64,000 nt of DNA from Brevibacterium pigmentatum (GTDB taxonomy: Bacteria > Actinomycetota > Actinomycetes > Actinomycetales > Brevibacteriaceae), in NCBI RefSeq assembly GCF_011617465.1, contig NZ_CP050153.1, positions 2,728,001 through 2,792,000 on the forward strand. The letters run 5' to 3'. The notes beneath the pieces were generated by a model, which worked only from the letters and a program-made list of their open reading frames with translations, was not told the origin of the DNA and made no database searches. This document shows, in pieces, positions 42,776 through 51,914 of this stretch. The position numbers were made by a program, and so were the translations under genes. The stretch's first letter is position 1; each line of letters begins with the position of its first letter.

Positions 42776-43129
42776 TCAGTCGTCCGCGGACTGCGCCGCA
42801 CGGTTCGCGGTCAACCAGACTCGGATGAAGAGGCCGAGGATGAGCAGCCACCCCGAGACCGCGAGAACATCTCCGACTGCTTTCGGCCAGGCAAAGAACT
42901 CAACGCCCAAGAGCGCAAGCGCGTACCCGATGGCAATGATTCCGATGGTGATAAGCATGGGAACTGCCGCACGGTGACCGGCCCGCCACGCAGCGTCGGA
43001 CCGCATCGTCTTGGCTGACCGGATCCCGATCGCACGATTGCGGGGCAGGCGGTCGCCGCGGATGACCTGCACGAGGACGACGCAGACAACGGCGAATACG
43101 AGGTAGCCGATCAGCGGCGGATAGAACAT
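42776..43129 (-). CDS. SdpI-family membrane protein
   Basis: 117 residues from ATG 43129 (MFYPPLIGYLVFAVVCVVLV). Three membrane helices, with the conserved SdpI segment RNRAIGIRSAKTMRSDAAWR and AGHRAA between the first and second. SdpI is the immunity protein against the SdpC toxin in Bacillus; most actinobacterial members have no known toxin partner. The ATG lies after CCGATG; a longer start would add 11 non-conserved residues. Confidence 0.88.
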   Translation of the reverse strand: MFYPPLIGYLVFAVVCVVLVQVIRGDRLPRNRAIGIRSAKTMRSDAAWRAGHRAAVPMLITIGIIAIGYALALLGVEFFAWPKAVGDVLAVSGWLLILGLFIRVWLTANRAAQSADD

Positions 43130-43293
43130 CGGGGCCGGTCTCCTCCTTGGACTCGGATCCACCGTATCGCACTGGTAGTTGAACTCAACGGAGGACGAAG
43201 GGACAGGTGGGAGGGGAACTGTTTGGCCGCCTCGGCGAGGGTGTCCTTTCGACGGGGCGACGTTGCTTGTCCGGGGGCTTTCGGACAGCGAAA

Positions 43294-43322
43294 AGCCCCG
43301 GATCCTTGCGGAATCCGGGGCT
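43294..43322 (-). terminator. Rho-independent terminator of the tmRNA gene
   Basis: Perfect stem AGCCCCGGAT with ATCCGGGGCT, loop about nine bases, followed by TTTT on the leftward transcript (AAAA at 43291-43294 on the plus strand). It lies nine bases after the 3' CCA of ssrA. Confidence 0.92.
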
Positions 43323-43330
43323 GTGACACG

Positions 43331-43705
43331 TGGAGATGGCGGGAATCGAACCCGCGTCCGTCGGCAGATTGTCAGGACTTCTCCGGGCGCAGTTCGTGAA
43401 GTAGTGTCTTAGGTTCTGGCTATCGCACGAACACGTAAGCCAACGAACGGAGTTGAGTAAAAGTCCCTCAGGCACCCCCAACATGTGCCTGAAGCAGTGG
43501 CCTCTTAAACGACGCCAGGATCTAGAGCAGAGGCAACTCTAGGCTGACGGATTCGCAGCTCGCGCTCTATCAGGCAGCGAGGGCGAAATCGGTGCGGTTG
43601 TTAGACTTAGCACCTATTGTTTTGCAGAGGACATTAACGAGATGACTCTGCATTCTCGGCCCGCTTCTCCCGACGCAGTGTCCGACGTCGAAACCGATCA
43701 TCCCC
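43331..43705 (-). ncRNA. ssrA: Transfer-messenger RNA (tmRNA)
   Basis: A 375-nt RNA. The 5' end GGGGATGATCGGTTTCGAC pairs with the 3' end, which carries a T-loop (GGTTCGATTCCC) and encoded CCA at 43331-43333. The internal tag reading frame encodes AKSNNRTDFALAA followed by TGA, the usual actinobacterial tag. It rescues stalled ribosomes with SmpB, encoded 221 bases upstream. Confidence 0.98.
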
Positions 43706-43926
43706 ATATTCTGTTACCAAAACTGATCAGCTGTTTCATCCGCCGAGGCGGCTGCTGGCGCCGATCAGGTACTCCAGCATACTCGTACAACGCAGACCGA
43801 GCCAATTGCATTCCCTGAACTCCGCGAATATGTGACCGGGCGTGCTCGGATACGCTCGGACCGCCTCGGCGAAGGAGTCGAGAGACGATGGTGATGGCGG
43901 GGATCTCACCCGCCATCGACCGGCCC

Positions 43927-44397
43927 TTACAGGTACTGCTTGGACTTCATGGCGCGTTCGGCTTCGCGTTTGTCCTGCGCTTCGCGCAGTGCCTGACGCT
44001 TATCCCATTCGCGCTTGCCGCGGGCCAGGGCGATCTCGACCTTGACGCGTGAACCGTCGAAGTAGAGCTCGAGCGGGACCAGGGTCCGGCCGGATTCCTT
44101 GACTTTCTGCGAGATCCTGAGGATCTCCTCGCGGTGGAGCAGCAGCTTACGACGACGGCGGGCCGAGTGATTCGTCCACGTCCCCTGCAGGTATTCGGGA
44201 ATATAGACGTTCTCCAGCCACGCTTCATTCTGGAAGATGAGGGCGAAACCGTCGGTGAGCGATGCTCGGCCTTCGCGCAGCGATTTCACCTCGGTACCGG
44301 TGAGTACGAGTCCGGCCTCCCACGTGTCTTCGATGTGATAGTCGTGGCGCGCCCTGCGATTCCTCGCAATGACTTTCTTGCCTGTGTCCTTCGGCAT
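43927..44397 (-). CDS. smpB: SsrA-binding protein SmpB
   Basis: 156 residues. ATG 44397 gives [20 protein letters not shown], then [20 protein letters not shown] and a basic C-terminal tail ([20 protein letters not shown]). It binds tmRNA and occupies the decoding site. It lies next to ssrA and downstream of the ftsEX cluster, as in many actinobacteria. Confidence 0.98.
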   Translation of the reverse strand: MPKDTGKKVIARNRRARHDYHIEDTWEAGLVLTGTEVKSLREGRASLTDGFALIFQNEAWLENVYIPEYLQGTWTNHSARRRRKLLLHREEILRISQKVKESGRTLVPLELYFDGSRVKVEIALARGKREWDKRQALREAQDKREAERAMKSKQYL

Positions 44398-44499
44398 GAC
44401 CGGCCTCCTCTCTGCTTCCGATCACCTGTGCACACGTTCGCGGGCACAGCCATCAATTCTATCCCATCGGCCGCCTTCCGCGCGCCCGTCCCCTCCCAG

Positions 44500-44563
44500 A
44501 ACTACCCGACGGCGGCCCAGCAACCTGGCGCCAGGTTGCTGGGCCGCCGTCGGGTAGCAATTA
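44500..44563. repeat. Long palindromic repeat, copy 2
   Basis: Reads AACTACCCGACGGCGGCCCA on the left and CCGTCGGGTAGCAATTA on the right, with centre CAACCTGGCGCCAGGTTG. The TTA at 44561-44563 is the stop codon TAA of the leftward M23 peptidase gene. Compared with the other copies, the paired positions change together (GGCGCC against CGCGCG; CCCG/CGGG against CCTG/CAGG), which shows that pairing is conserved. Confidence 0.88.
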
Positions 44564-45790
44564 GAAGATGAAGGGTTTGGGGTCGACGTAGCCGCCGTTC
44601 TCCATGATCTCGAAGTGGAGGTGGCAGCCGGTCGACGCGCCCGTCGTGCCGGAGTACGAGATGATGTCGCCCTTCTTGACCCTCTGCCCGTCGTGGACCT
44701 TGAGCTTCGTGTTGTGGTTGTAGGTCGACGCGATCGAATTGCCCTTGATCTTGCCGTGGGAGATGACGACGCGGTTGCCGTAGCCGCCGGTCCAACCGGA
44801 GGTGACGACGATTCCGTCGCCTGCTGAACGGATCGGGGTTCCGCAGGGCACGCCGAAGTCCATTCCGGTGTGCAGCTTCTTCGCGCCGGTGATCGGGTGG
44901 ATGCGGTATCCGAACGGAGACGTCGTCGGGTATCCCTTGGCCGGGTTGCCCAGGACGCCGTCGCCGAAGACGAACTTGCCCTTCTTCTCCTGTTCCTTCT
45001 CCCACTCCCGGACCTTCTCGGCCAGACGCTCCTGTTCGGCCTTCTCGTCGGCGAGCTGCTTCTCGGTCTTGTCCTTGTTGTCGGAGATCGTCTTCTCCGC
45101 ATCGTCCTTCGCGGAGATGAGGTCGTTGAGGCTGTCGGCCTTCTTCTTCGCATCGACCTGCGCGGCTTCCTTGGCCAGCACCGCCTCGGCGGCTTCGTCC
45201 TTGAGGTCGGAGATCTTATCGGTCACGCCCGAGAGCCGCTCTTCGTTGTTCTTGTTCAGCGCCCGCTGTTCGGAGAGTTTGTCGATCGTGCGCTGCTGCG
45301 ACCGCACAGCGGAGTCGACGCGCCCGATGCCGCCGTCGGCGCTCGTACCCTCGGCCATCTGCAGCAGCATCGCCAGGTCGGAGGTGATGCCCGAGTTCTG
45401 GTATGCCTGTCGTCCGATGCGCGCCGCCGAGGTCTTATGCTTGTCGATCTCCTCCGTGCCGGACTTGATCGTGTCCTTGAGATCCTTCTGCGCGTTCTCC
45501 GCCGAGGTCAGGCGCGCGGCCATGTCCTCATCCTTCTCGATCGCCTTCGCCAGCGCATCGTCGGCGGCCTTCGATTCGGCTTCGGCATCCGGCAGCTTCT
45601 CCTGCGCGGCATCGCGTTCGGCGATGACGCGGGCGAGGTCCTCGTCGAGTCCTTCGAACTCCTGCTGGAGTTCCTTGACGCGTTCGTCGACCTCGCTCTT
45701 GTCGTCGCGAGGATCGGCCACCACCGAGGCGACCGGCATGACCACTGCCAGCGCAGCTGCCGTGAGGACGAGTCCGAGTCTGCGTCTCAT
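44561..45790 (-). CDS. Secreted M23 peptidase with coiled-coil domain (FtsEX-activated type)
   Basis: 409 residues. Signal peptide RLGLVLTAAALAVVMPVASV ending near residue 25. A long coiled coil (about 30-275, rich in Glu, Lys and Ala) is followed by an M23/LytM domain with zinc ligands in HTGMDFGVPCGTPI and HLHFEIMENGGYVDP. The gene lies one base from ftsX; by analogy with EnvC and RipC it would be a cell-wall hydrolase, or its activator, gated by FtsEX during division. The stop codon is part of repeat copy 2. Confidence 0.92.
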   Translation of the reverse strand: MRRRLGLVLTAAALAVVMPVASVVADPRDDKSEVDERVKELQQEFEGLDEDLARVIAERDAAQEKLPDAEAESKAADDALAKAIEKDEDMAARLTSAENAQKDLKDTIKSGTEEIDKHKTSAARIGRQAYQNSGITSDLAMLLQMAEGTSADGGIGRVDSAVRSQQRTIDKLSEQRALNKNNEERLSGVTDKISDLKDEAAEAVLAKEAAQVDAKKKADSLNDLISAKDDAEKTISDNKDKTEKQLADEKAEQERLAEKVREWEKEQEKKGKFVFGDGVLGNPAKGYPTTSPFGYRIHPITGAKKLHTGMDFGVPCGTPIRSAGDGIVVTSGWTGGYGNRVVISHGKIKGNSIASTYNHNTKLKVHDGQRVKKGDIISYSGTTGASTGCHLHFEIMENGGYVDPKPFIF

Positions 45791-45791
45791 C

Positions 45792-46706
45792 TCAGACCTT
45801 CGTGTACTTGTTGAGCGTGATCAGCGACGATGCTCCGGCCATGAGTACGCCGATGATGATGAGTACGGGGGTGATGAGGAGGACGTCCCATCCGGAGATG
45901 AGGCTGAATCCCGTGGCCTGCGACTGCAGCCAACCGCTGACTCCGAAGTGGACGAGCAGTCCCAGGGCACCGGCGGACAGTGTCGCACCGATGGCCGAGG
46001 CGATGACGCCCTCGAGCAGGAACGGCATCTGGATGAAGGTGTTCGACGCGCCGACGAGCCTCATGATGCCGGTCTCCCGGCGCCTCGAGAACGCGGAGAG
46101 TCTGATGGTGGTGGCGATGAGCAGCATCGCGCACAGCAGCATGATGCCGGCGATCGCGATCGCCACGATGGTCGCGATATTGAGCACCCCGAACAGGCGG
46201 TCGAGCAGCTGGTTCTGGTCGACGACCTCTTCCACCCCGGGGGTCGACGAGAACGACTCCTTGATGATGTCGTACTTCTCGGCGTCCTTGAGCTTGACCC
46301 GGAAGGACTCGTTCATCTCGTCCTTGGGCACGGTGCCTTCGAGGCTGGTGCCCTTGAACTGCTCCTGGAAGTGCTCGTAGGCCTCGGTCTTGTCTTCGAA
46401 GTAGACCTTGTCGACATAGGGAGCGAGATCGGAGCTTTCGAGTTCGGCCCGGATCTGATCCTTCTGGTCTCCCGTGACTTCACCGTCGACGCAGTTCGTC
46501 GCCTCCGAATCCGGCGGGCACAGGAACACGGAGACCTGCACGCGGTCGTACCAGAAGTCCTTCATCTGCCCGACCTGCATCTGCAGCAGGATCGCAGCGC
46601 CGACGAAGAGCAGGGACACGAAGGTCACGAGCACGACGGAGATGACCATGGAGAAGTTCCGGCGCAGTCCCGACCAGACTTCGGAGAGGATGAACCCGGC
46701 CCTCAT
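45792..46706 (-). CDS. ftsX: Cell division protein FtsX
   Basis: 304 residues with a first membrane helix ([20 protein letters not shown]), an extracellular domain and three further membrane helices ([20 protein letters not shown] and others). The short conserved stretch [20 protein letters not shown] is typical of FtsX. It forms the ABC-type transmembrane partner of FtsE. ATGA overlap with ftsE. Confidence 0.96.
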   Translation of the reverse strand: MRAGFILSEVWSGLRRNFSMVISVVLVTFVSLLFVGAAILLQMQVGQMKDFWYDRVQVSVFLCPPDSEATNCVDGEVTGDQKDQIRAELESSDLAPYVDKVYFEDKTEAYEHFQEQFKGTSLEGTVPKDEMNESFRVKLKDAEKYDIIKESFSSTPGVEEVVDQNQLLDRLFGVLNIATIVAIAIAGIMLLCAMLLIATTIRLSAFSRRRETGIMRLVGASNTFIQMPFLLEGVIASAIGATLSAGALGLLVHFGVSGWLQSQATGFSLISGWDVLLITPVLIIIGVLMAGASSLITLNKYTKV

Positions 46707-47404
46707 GAGGCGACTCCGTAGGTGCCCTCTTCGACGTCGCGGACGATTTCGCCTTCGCGCAGTTCGATGACCCGCCGACGCATCCGGTTGACGATCTCGC
46801 CGTCGTGGGTGGCCATGAGCACGGTGGTGCCGTTGCGGTTGATCTTCTCGAGAACGTTCATGATGTCGGCGCTGGTGGCCGGGTCGAGGTTGCCCGTCGG
46901 CTCGTCGGCGAGCAGGATTCCGGGTTTGTTGACCACGGCGCGGGCGATGGCCACACGCTGCTGCTCACCGCCGGAGAGCTCACTGGGGTACCGCTTCTCC
47001 TTGCCGGCCAGACCCACGGTCTCGAGGACGTCGGGGACGAGGGTCGACATGGCGGCACGGGATTTTCCGATCACCTGGAGGGCGAAGGCGACGTTCGCGA
47101 ATACCGTCTTGTTCGGCAGCAGGCGGAAGTCCTGGAACACGGTTCCGATCCCCCGCCGCAGGTAGGGCACCTTCCAGCTGGGCATCTTCACCACGGATTT
47201 CCCCGCGATGTGGATGCGTCCGGCGCTGGGGACCTCTTCACGCAGAATGAGTCGGATGACCGTGGACTTTCCCGAACCGGAGGCCCCGACGAGGAACACG
47301 AATTCCCCGCGGTCAGCCTCGAACGAGATGTCGTCGAGTGCTTTGCGGGAACGTGTGTCGTAGGACTTCGAAACGGAGTCGAATCTGATCAAGTCGGTCT
47401 TCAA
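46703..47404 (-). CDS. ftsE: Cell division ATP-binding protein FtsE
   Basis: 233 residues with Walker [10 protein letters not shown], signature [15 protein letters not shown] and Walker [14 protein letters not shown]. It energises FtsX to control the M23 hydrolase. ATG 47404; the first gene of the three-gene ftsE-ftsX-M23 set. Confidence 0.97.
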   Translation of the reverse strand: MKTDLIRFDSVSKSYDTRSRKALDDISFEADRGEFVFLVGASGSGKSTVIRLILREEVPSAGRIHIAGKSVVKMPSWKVPYLRRGIGTVFQDFRLLPNKTVFANVAFALQVIGKSRAAMSTLVPDVLETVGLAGKEKRYPSELSGGEQQRVAIARAVVNKPGILLADEPTGNLDPATSADIMNVLEKINRNGTTVLMATHDGEIVNRMRRRVIELREGEIVRDVEEGTYGVAS

Positions 47405-47622
47405 TCATGTTGCGGGTGGCTCGGCCGCTTCCACTGTACGTAACAGTTCCGTGATGTTCGCGGAGGCGGCCGGGCGTGTGTTGCGATCTGATGAAGTTCA
47501 CAGTCGCCTCGGTGATGGTCGAAACCTCGCCGAGGCGGCCGACCCTCAGTCGGCCGTCGCCCGAGCGAGACGGCTCGGTACCGTTGCCCGAGGAAACAGG
47601 CCTGTTGCTCGAAGAATCAGGC

Positions 47623-48747
47623 TCAGGCCTCGGCCTCTTCGGCCATCTCCTGTTCCTTGCGCCAGCGGATGCCGGCTTCGATGAGTCCGTCGAGGTCACC
47701 GTCGAAGACGGCAGAGGGGTTGTTGACCTCGTAGCCGGTGCGCAGGTCCTTGACCATCTGGTACGGGTGGGTGACGTACGAGCGCATCTGATCGCCCCAG
47801 CTTGCCTTGATGTCGCCGGCCAGCTCCTTCTTCTGCGCCGCCTCTTCCTTGCGCTTGAGGTCGAGGAGCCTCGACTGGAGGACGCGCATGGCGGCCTCAC
47901 GGTTCTGGATCTGAGACTTCTCATTCTGCATGCTCACGACCACGCCCGTGGGTTCGTGGGTGATGCGCACGGCCGAGTCCGTCGTGTTCACCGACTGCCC
48001 GCCGGGGCCCGACGACCGGTAGACGTCGATGCGCAGATCGTTCTCGTCGATCTCGACATGGTCGGTCGATTCGATGAGCGGGACCACCTCGACGGCGGCG
48101 AACGAGGTCTGGCGGCGTCCCTGGTTGTCGAAGGGGCTGATGCGCACCAGCCGGTGAGTGCCGGCTTCGACCGACAGCGTGCCGTAGGCGTAGGGCGCGT
48201 CGATCTGGATGGTCGCGGACTTGATGCCCGCACCTTCGGCATATGAGGTGTCGAGCTCCTGGACCTTGTAGCCGCGGTTCTCCGCCCACCGGACGTACAT
48301 GCGGGTGAGCATCTGCGCCCAGTCGGTCGCGTCGTCGCCGCCGGCGCCCGAGCGCACGGTCACGACGGCGGAGCGCTCATCGTATTCGTGGTTGAGCAGC
48401 GTCGAGATCTCGAGTTCGGCGAGCTGATCGCGCAGCTTCGCGATGTCACGGTCGGCCTCTTCGAGTGAGTCCGCGTCACCTTCGTCCTGGGACATCTCGA
48501 CGAGCAGTTCGGCATCGTCGATGCGTTCGCCGAACTTCTCGAGTTTCTCCAGGGTGCCCTGCTTGTGCGAGAGCTTGGCCGAGGTCTTCTGCGCCGAATC
48601 AGGGTCGTCCCAGAATGTCGGTGACGATGCCTGCTCCGTGAGCTCGGCAACCTCGTCGCGTAGATTGTCCAGATCGGACACGTCGAGAATCGCTTTGTAC
48701 GTCTGGCGGAGGTTGGCGATTTCAGAAGAGTAATCAGTGGTGGCCAT
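47623..48747 (-). CDS. prfB: Peptide chain release factor 2
   Basis: 374 residues. [20 protein letters not shown] contains the universal GGQ. The stop-codon recognition region and coiled N-terminus are normal. The reading frame is continuous: the programmed frameshift of E. coli prfB is absent, as usual in actinobacteria. It precedes ftsE by 218 bases; the spacer holds one exact copy of the 14-bp motif at 47527-47540. Confidence 0.97.
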   Translation of the reverse strand: MATTDYSSEIANLRQTYKAILDVSDLDNLRDEVAELTEQASSPTFWDDPDSAQKTSAKLSHKQGTLEKLEKFGERIDDAELLVEMSQDEGDADSLEEADRDIAKLRDQLAELEISTLLNHEYDERSAVVTVRSGAGGDDATDWAQMLTRMYVRWAENRGYKVQELDTSYAEGAGIKSATIQIDAPYAYGTLSVEAGTHRLVRISPFDNQGRRQTSFAAVEVVPLIESTDHVEIDENDLRIDVYRSSGPGGQSVNTTDSAVRITHEPTGVVVSMQNEKSQIQNREAAMRVLQSRLLDLKRKEEAAQKKELAGDIKASWGDQMRSYVTHPYQMVKDLRTGYEVNNPSAVFDGDLDGLIEAGIRWRKEQEMAEEAEA

Positions 48748-48793
48748 AATGATCCGATTCTAGTGCATGCACCCACCCCGCCCAGAACCGACG

Positions 48794-48829
48794 GATGCGC
48801 GCCGAGGTGGGGCCACCTCGGCGCGCATC
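48794..48829. terminator. Perfect hairpin A between the hmp remnant and prfB
   Basis: 17-bp arms (GATGCGCGCCGAGGTGG and CCACCTCGGCGCGCATC) with two bases between. It lies 47-82 bases before the prfB start on the leftward transcript. Such a stable hairpin without a U-tract could be a terminator for upstream transcription or a slow-folding leader element of prfB. Confidence 0.65.
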
Positions 48830-48863
48830 TGCACAATCCCCCGGTTCGGGGACGGACGACCAC

Positions 48864-48900
48864 CCCGGTCCGGGTCGGAAGTGATCCGACCCGGACCGGG
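48864..48900. terminator. Perfect hairpin B downstream of the hmp remnant
   Basis: 16-bp arms (CCCGGTCCGGGTCGGA and TCCGACCCGGACCGGG) with a five-base loop, 10 bases after the stop of the flavohaemoglobin fragment on the leftward strand. Together with hairpin A it makes a tandem barrier. Confidence 0.7.
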
Positions 48901-48910
48901 CGATCCCGAC

Positions 48911-49423
48911 TCAGGCGGGGACGAGTTCGGGCACGGTCGCCCAGGTGTCGGGGCCGAAGACCTCGAAGTGAATGTTGGACTCGGGCACACCGAGTGCGTC
49001 GAGTCCGCGGCGCACGGCCTTCATGAACGGGGGCGGGCCGCACAGGTAGACCTGCGCGTCGGCGGGAACGTCGACCTCGGCGAGGTCGATGAAGCCTTCG
49101 TGGACGGTCTCGTTCGTCGTCCGCGCGCCGAGCTGTTCGTACCAGTGGTGCATCCGGGCGCCCGGCAGTTGAGCGGCGAGCTGCGCCATCTCCTGTCGGT
49201 GGGCGTGGGCGGCCATCGATTGGTCGGCGTGGAGGACCGTGACTTCGCGGCTGGATTCCTTGGACACGAGGTCGTTGAGCGCGCCGAGGATCGGGGTGCA
49301 GCCGATGCCTGCGGAGATGAGGAGCAGCGGAGTCTCGGCGTCTTCGACGACGAGGTCGCCGTAGGGCAGGGAGCAGCGGACCGTGTCGCCTTCGAAGACG
49401 TTGCCGTGGATGAAGCTCGACAC
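48911..49423 (-). pseudogene. 3' remnant of a flavohaemoglobin (hmp) gene
   Basis: 170 codons from GTG 49423 matching the end of Hmp. VSSFIHGNVFEGDTVRCSLP is the last part of the FAD domain, and LLLISAGIGCTPILGALNDL and VYLCGPPPFMKAVRRGLDAL are the NAD(P)H-binding motifs. The globin domain and most of the FAD domain (about 230 residues) are missing. The frame stays open a little further upstream (GRAEADIPAGEVSS) and then meets a TGA. It may be a pseudogene or a free-standing reductase fragment; no globin is visible nearby. Confidence 0.72.
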
Positions 49424-49619
49424 CTCACCTGCGGGGATGTCCGCCTCGGCGCGGCCGGCGGGAGATCTGATTCATCCCGCCGACGGCGCGGCTCATATCG
49501 CGTCATGCGAAGGCTAGTGAGGAAAATATAGACCGGATCCCACCCCCGCGCAAGACGAAGAATCGGCGCAATGACAGTCGTGAAACTACACGTTGAGCAT
49601 TTGCGGAATCGATTCCCGG

Positions 49620-49628
49620 TTATCCACA
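49620..49628 (+). promoter_or_regulatory. Perfect DnaA-box sequence in the AT-rich spacer before tadA
   Basis: TTATCCACA at 49620-49628, within a stretch of about 250 bases (49430-49698) that is clearly richer in A+T than its surroundings and otherwise has no gene. It probably contains the tad promoter. Confidence 0.45.
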
Positions 49629-49698
49629 GATTTGGGAATACACTAGATTCTTCATTCGACTACAGCTAGGTTAAACAGCAAATCACGCTGTCAATTGA

Positions 49699-50943
49699 AT
49701 GATCGGGCAAGGGTTCAGAGTGGAAGCCACCGAAGTCATCACCAGCGAGGTTCACAAACGGATCAGAGATCTCGATGTGGATCCCCGCGCCGATATTCAG
49801 CGCTCTCGCGAGCTCATTCGCACCGTCATCGCCGAATACGATGAGCGCAGCCTCGTCGCCGACCTTCCTCTTCTCGAAGACAAAGAGGCGACGTTCCGCC
49901 ATATCGACAATCAACTCTCGGGCTTCGGTGCTCTGCAGGACTATTTCGATGACCCGCATGTCGAAGAGATCTGGGTGAACTCCCCGAGCGAGGTCTTCAT
50001 CGCCGTCGATGGAATCCACCAGCTGACGACGACGAAGTTGAGCTCCGGCGAACTCGATGACCTCATCGAGCGGATGCTTCGGACCTCGGGCCGCCGCGTC
50101 GATCTTTCGCAACCATTTGTCGACGCCATCCTGCCCGACGGGTCCCGCCTGCATGTCGTGCTGCCCGATATCACTCGCGCCCATCCGGCCGTGAATATCC
50201 GCAAGTTCATCGCCCGGCCGCGCAATCTCGCCAGCCTGGTCTCCTCCGGGTCTCTGACTCCCGCGGCCGCCGAGTTCCTTGACGCAGCCGTGGCGTGCGG
50301 GGCCAATATCCTCGTGTCCGGGGCCACTCAGGCGGGCAAGACGACCATGCTCAACGCCTTGGCCGGGTCGATTCCGGCCCGCGAACGCACGATCTCCTGC
50401 GAAGAGGTCTTCGAACTCAATCTGCCCAGCCGCGACTGGGTTCCCATGCAATGCCGCCAGCCGTCGCTGGAAGGAACCGGCGAAGTCACCCTCCGCGCTC
50501 TCGTCAAAGAGGCGCTGCGGATGCGGCCGACGCGAATCATCGTCGGCGAGGTCAGAGAGGCCGAAAGCCTTGATCTCCTGGTCGCACTGAATTCGGGGTT
50601 ACCCGGGATGGGCACCATCCACGCGAATTCCGCCCGCGCGGCGATCACGAAGATCTGCACTCTGCCCCTTCTTGCCGGGGCGAACATCTCCTCGGCGTTC
50701 GTCGTGCCCACCGTCGCCGTCAGCCTCGACGTCGTCGTCCATCTGCGGCGGGACCCGTCCGGGGCGCGCCGAGTCGATGAGATCTGCGCGGTGCCCGGAG
50801 GGGTCGAAGGCGACGTCGTCGAACTCGATACGATCTTCCATTCGCCACGCGGACAGCTCATCCGCGGCCAGGGGTTCGGCCACCTCGGCGAGCGTTTTGC
50901 GGCCATCGGCCGCGATCTTCACACCGTTCTGGAGGCGGCGTGA
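49699..50943 (+). CDS. tadA: TadA/CpaF-family type II secretion ATPase
   Basis: 414 residues. N-terminal helical domain (IRTVIAEYDERSLVADLPLL), then the ATPase with Walker A SGATQAGKTTMLNAL at about 208-222, the Asp box EVFELNLPSRDWVPMQCRQP, Walker B ALRMRPTRIIVGEVREAESL and the His box GMGTIHANSARAAI. It powers assembly of Flp/Tad pili. A GTG at 49720 is an alternative start. First gene of the tad operon. Confidence 0.93.
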   Translation: MIGQGFRVEATEVITSEVHKRIRDLDVDPRADIQRSRELIRTVIAEYDERSLVADLPLLEDKEATFRHIDNQLSGFGALQDYFDDPHVEEIWVNSPSEVFIAVDGIHQLTTTKLSSGELDDLIERMLRTSGRRVDLSQPFVDAILPDGSRLHVVLPDITRAHPAVNIRKFIARPRNLASLVSSGSLTPAAAEFLDAAVACGANILVSGATQAGKTTMLNALAGSIPARERTISCEEVFELNLPSRDWVPMQCRQPSLEGTGEVTLRALVKEALRMRPTRIIVGEVREAESLDLLVALNSGLPGMGTIHANSARAAITKICTLPLLAGANISSAFVVPTVAVSLDVVVHLRRDPSGARRVDEICAVPGGVEGDVVELDTIFHSPRGQLIRGQGFGHLGERFAAIGRDLHTVLEAA

Positions 50944-51914
50944 GCTATTCGCAGTCCGCTCTGCTCATCGGCGCCTGCCTCGGGGCGGGACTCTTCCTCA
51001 TCTGGATGTCGCTGTGGCAGCGACCGCCGGGCAAACGGACGCAGTCGCGGTGGGTGCGCGAACTCGATGACATGCTCACCGGGGCCGGATTTCCCAGGCT
51101 GCGTCCGGCGCATCTGCTGCTCATCTCGGTCGCGGCGTTCTGTGTGGTTGCGGTTGTCTCGACGGTGCTCACCGGTTCGTGGGCGATCGCGCTGTGCTTC
51201 GGTCTCTTCGCGTCCTGGCTGCCGCACCGTGCGCTGCAGCATCGGGCGCGCAGCAGGCAGGTGATGCGGCGCGAGCTGTGGCCCGAGACGCTCGACCATC
51301 TCAATTCCGGAGTCCGTGCGGGGCTGTCCCTGCCCGAGGCTTTGAGTTCTCTGGCCCATCGCGGACCCGAACCGCTGCGACCACTGTTCGAAGTCTTCGC
51401 CGAGGAATATCGGGCCAGCGGCTCGTTCGCCTTGGCACTGGAGCGGTTCCGGCAAGTCAGCGCCGACCCGGTGGCCGACCGCATCGTCGTCGCGCTCAGC
51501 GTCACTCGGCAGGTCGGCGGCAGCGATCTGGGCACCATGTTGCGGACCCTGGCACAGTTCGTCCGTGATGATGCCCGCACCCGCAATGAGCTCTCCGCCC
51601 GTCAGCAGTGGACGGTCAACGGCGCCCGATTGGCCGTCGCCGCACCGTGGGTGGTGCTCGCGTTCCTGTCGACCCGACCCGAAACGGCGGCGGCGTACAA
51701 CTCGCGAACCGGGCTGCTCCTCCTGGCTGCGGGCTTCGTCGTCTCTCTGCTGGCCTATCAGGCGATGAAGCGCATCGGTCGGCTCCCGGCCGAACCCCGG
51801 GTCATCGAGGGTTCCTCGCTCAGCGCCGCCCACCGACGCTTTGCAGGCAGCGCTGGAAGGAGCAGCGGATTCACCTCCGACGGCGATGACGCTGCGGATG
51901 GGCGGGCGGCATGA
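50940..51914 (+). CDS. tadB: TadB-like pilus assembly membrane protein
   Basis: 324 residues, GTG start overlapping tadA by ATGA-type coupling (TGAGC). Four membrane helices surround a type II F domain (ELWPETLDHLNSGVRAGLSL, PEALSSLAHRGPEPLRPLFE). It forms the inner-membrane platform with TadC. Confidence 0.9.
   Translation: MSYSQSALLIGACLGAGLFLIWMSLWQRPPGKRTQSRWVRELDDMLTGAGFPRLRPAHLLLISVAAFCVVAVVSTVLTGSWAIALCFGLFASWLPHRALQHRARSRQVMRRELWPETLDHLNSGVRAGLSLPEALSSLAHRGPEPLRPLFEVFAEEYRASGSFALALERFRQVSADPVADRIVVALSVTRQVGGSDLGTMLRTLAQFVRDDARTRNELSARQQWTVNGARLAVAAPWVVLAFLSTRPETAAAYNSRTGLLLLAAGFVVSLLAYQAMKRIGRLPAEPRVIEGSSLSAAHRRFAGSAGRSSGFTSDGDDAADGRAA

Noticed and set aside
43698..43916. 72-codon minus-strand frame beside ssrA
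   Set aside because: It runs into the 5' end of the tmRNA gene and has no conserved feature.
44802..46721. Long plus-strand open frame opposite the M23 and ftsX genes
   Set aside because: Shadow of two well-supported genes; serine/arginine-rich composition.
47623..48747. Programmed frameshift in prfB
   Set aside because: The frame is continuous with no early in-frame TGA, as usual in actinobacteria.
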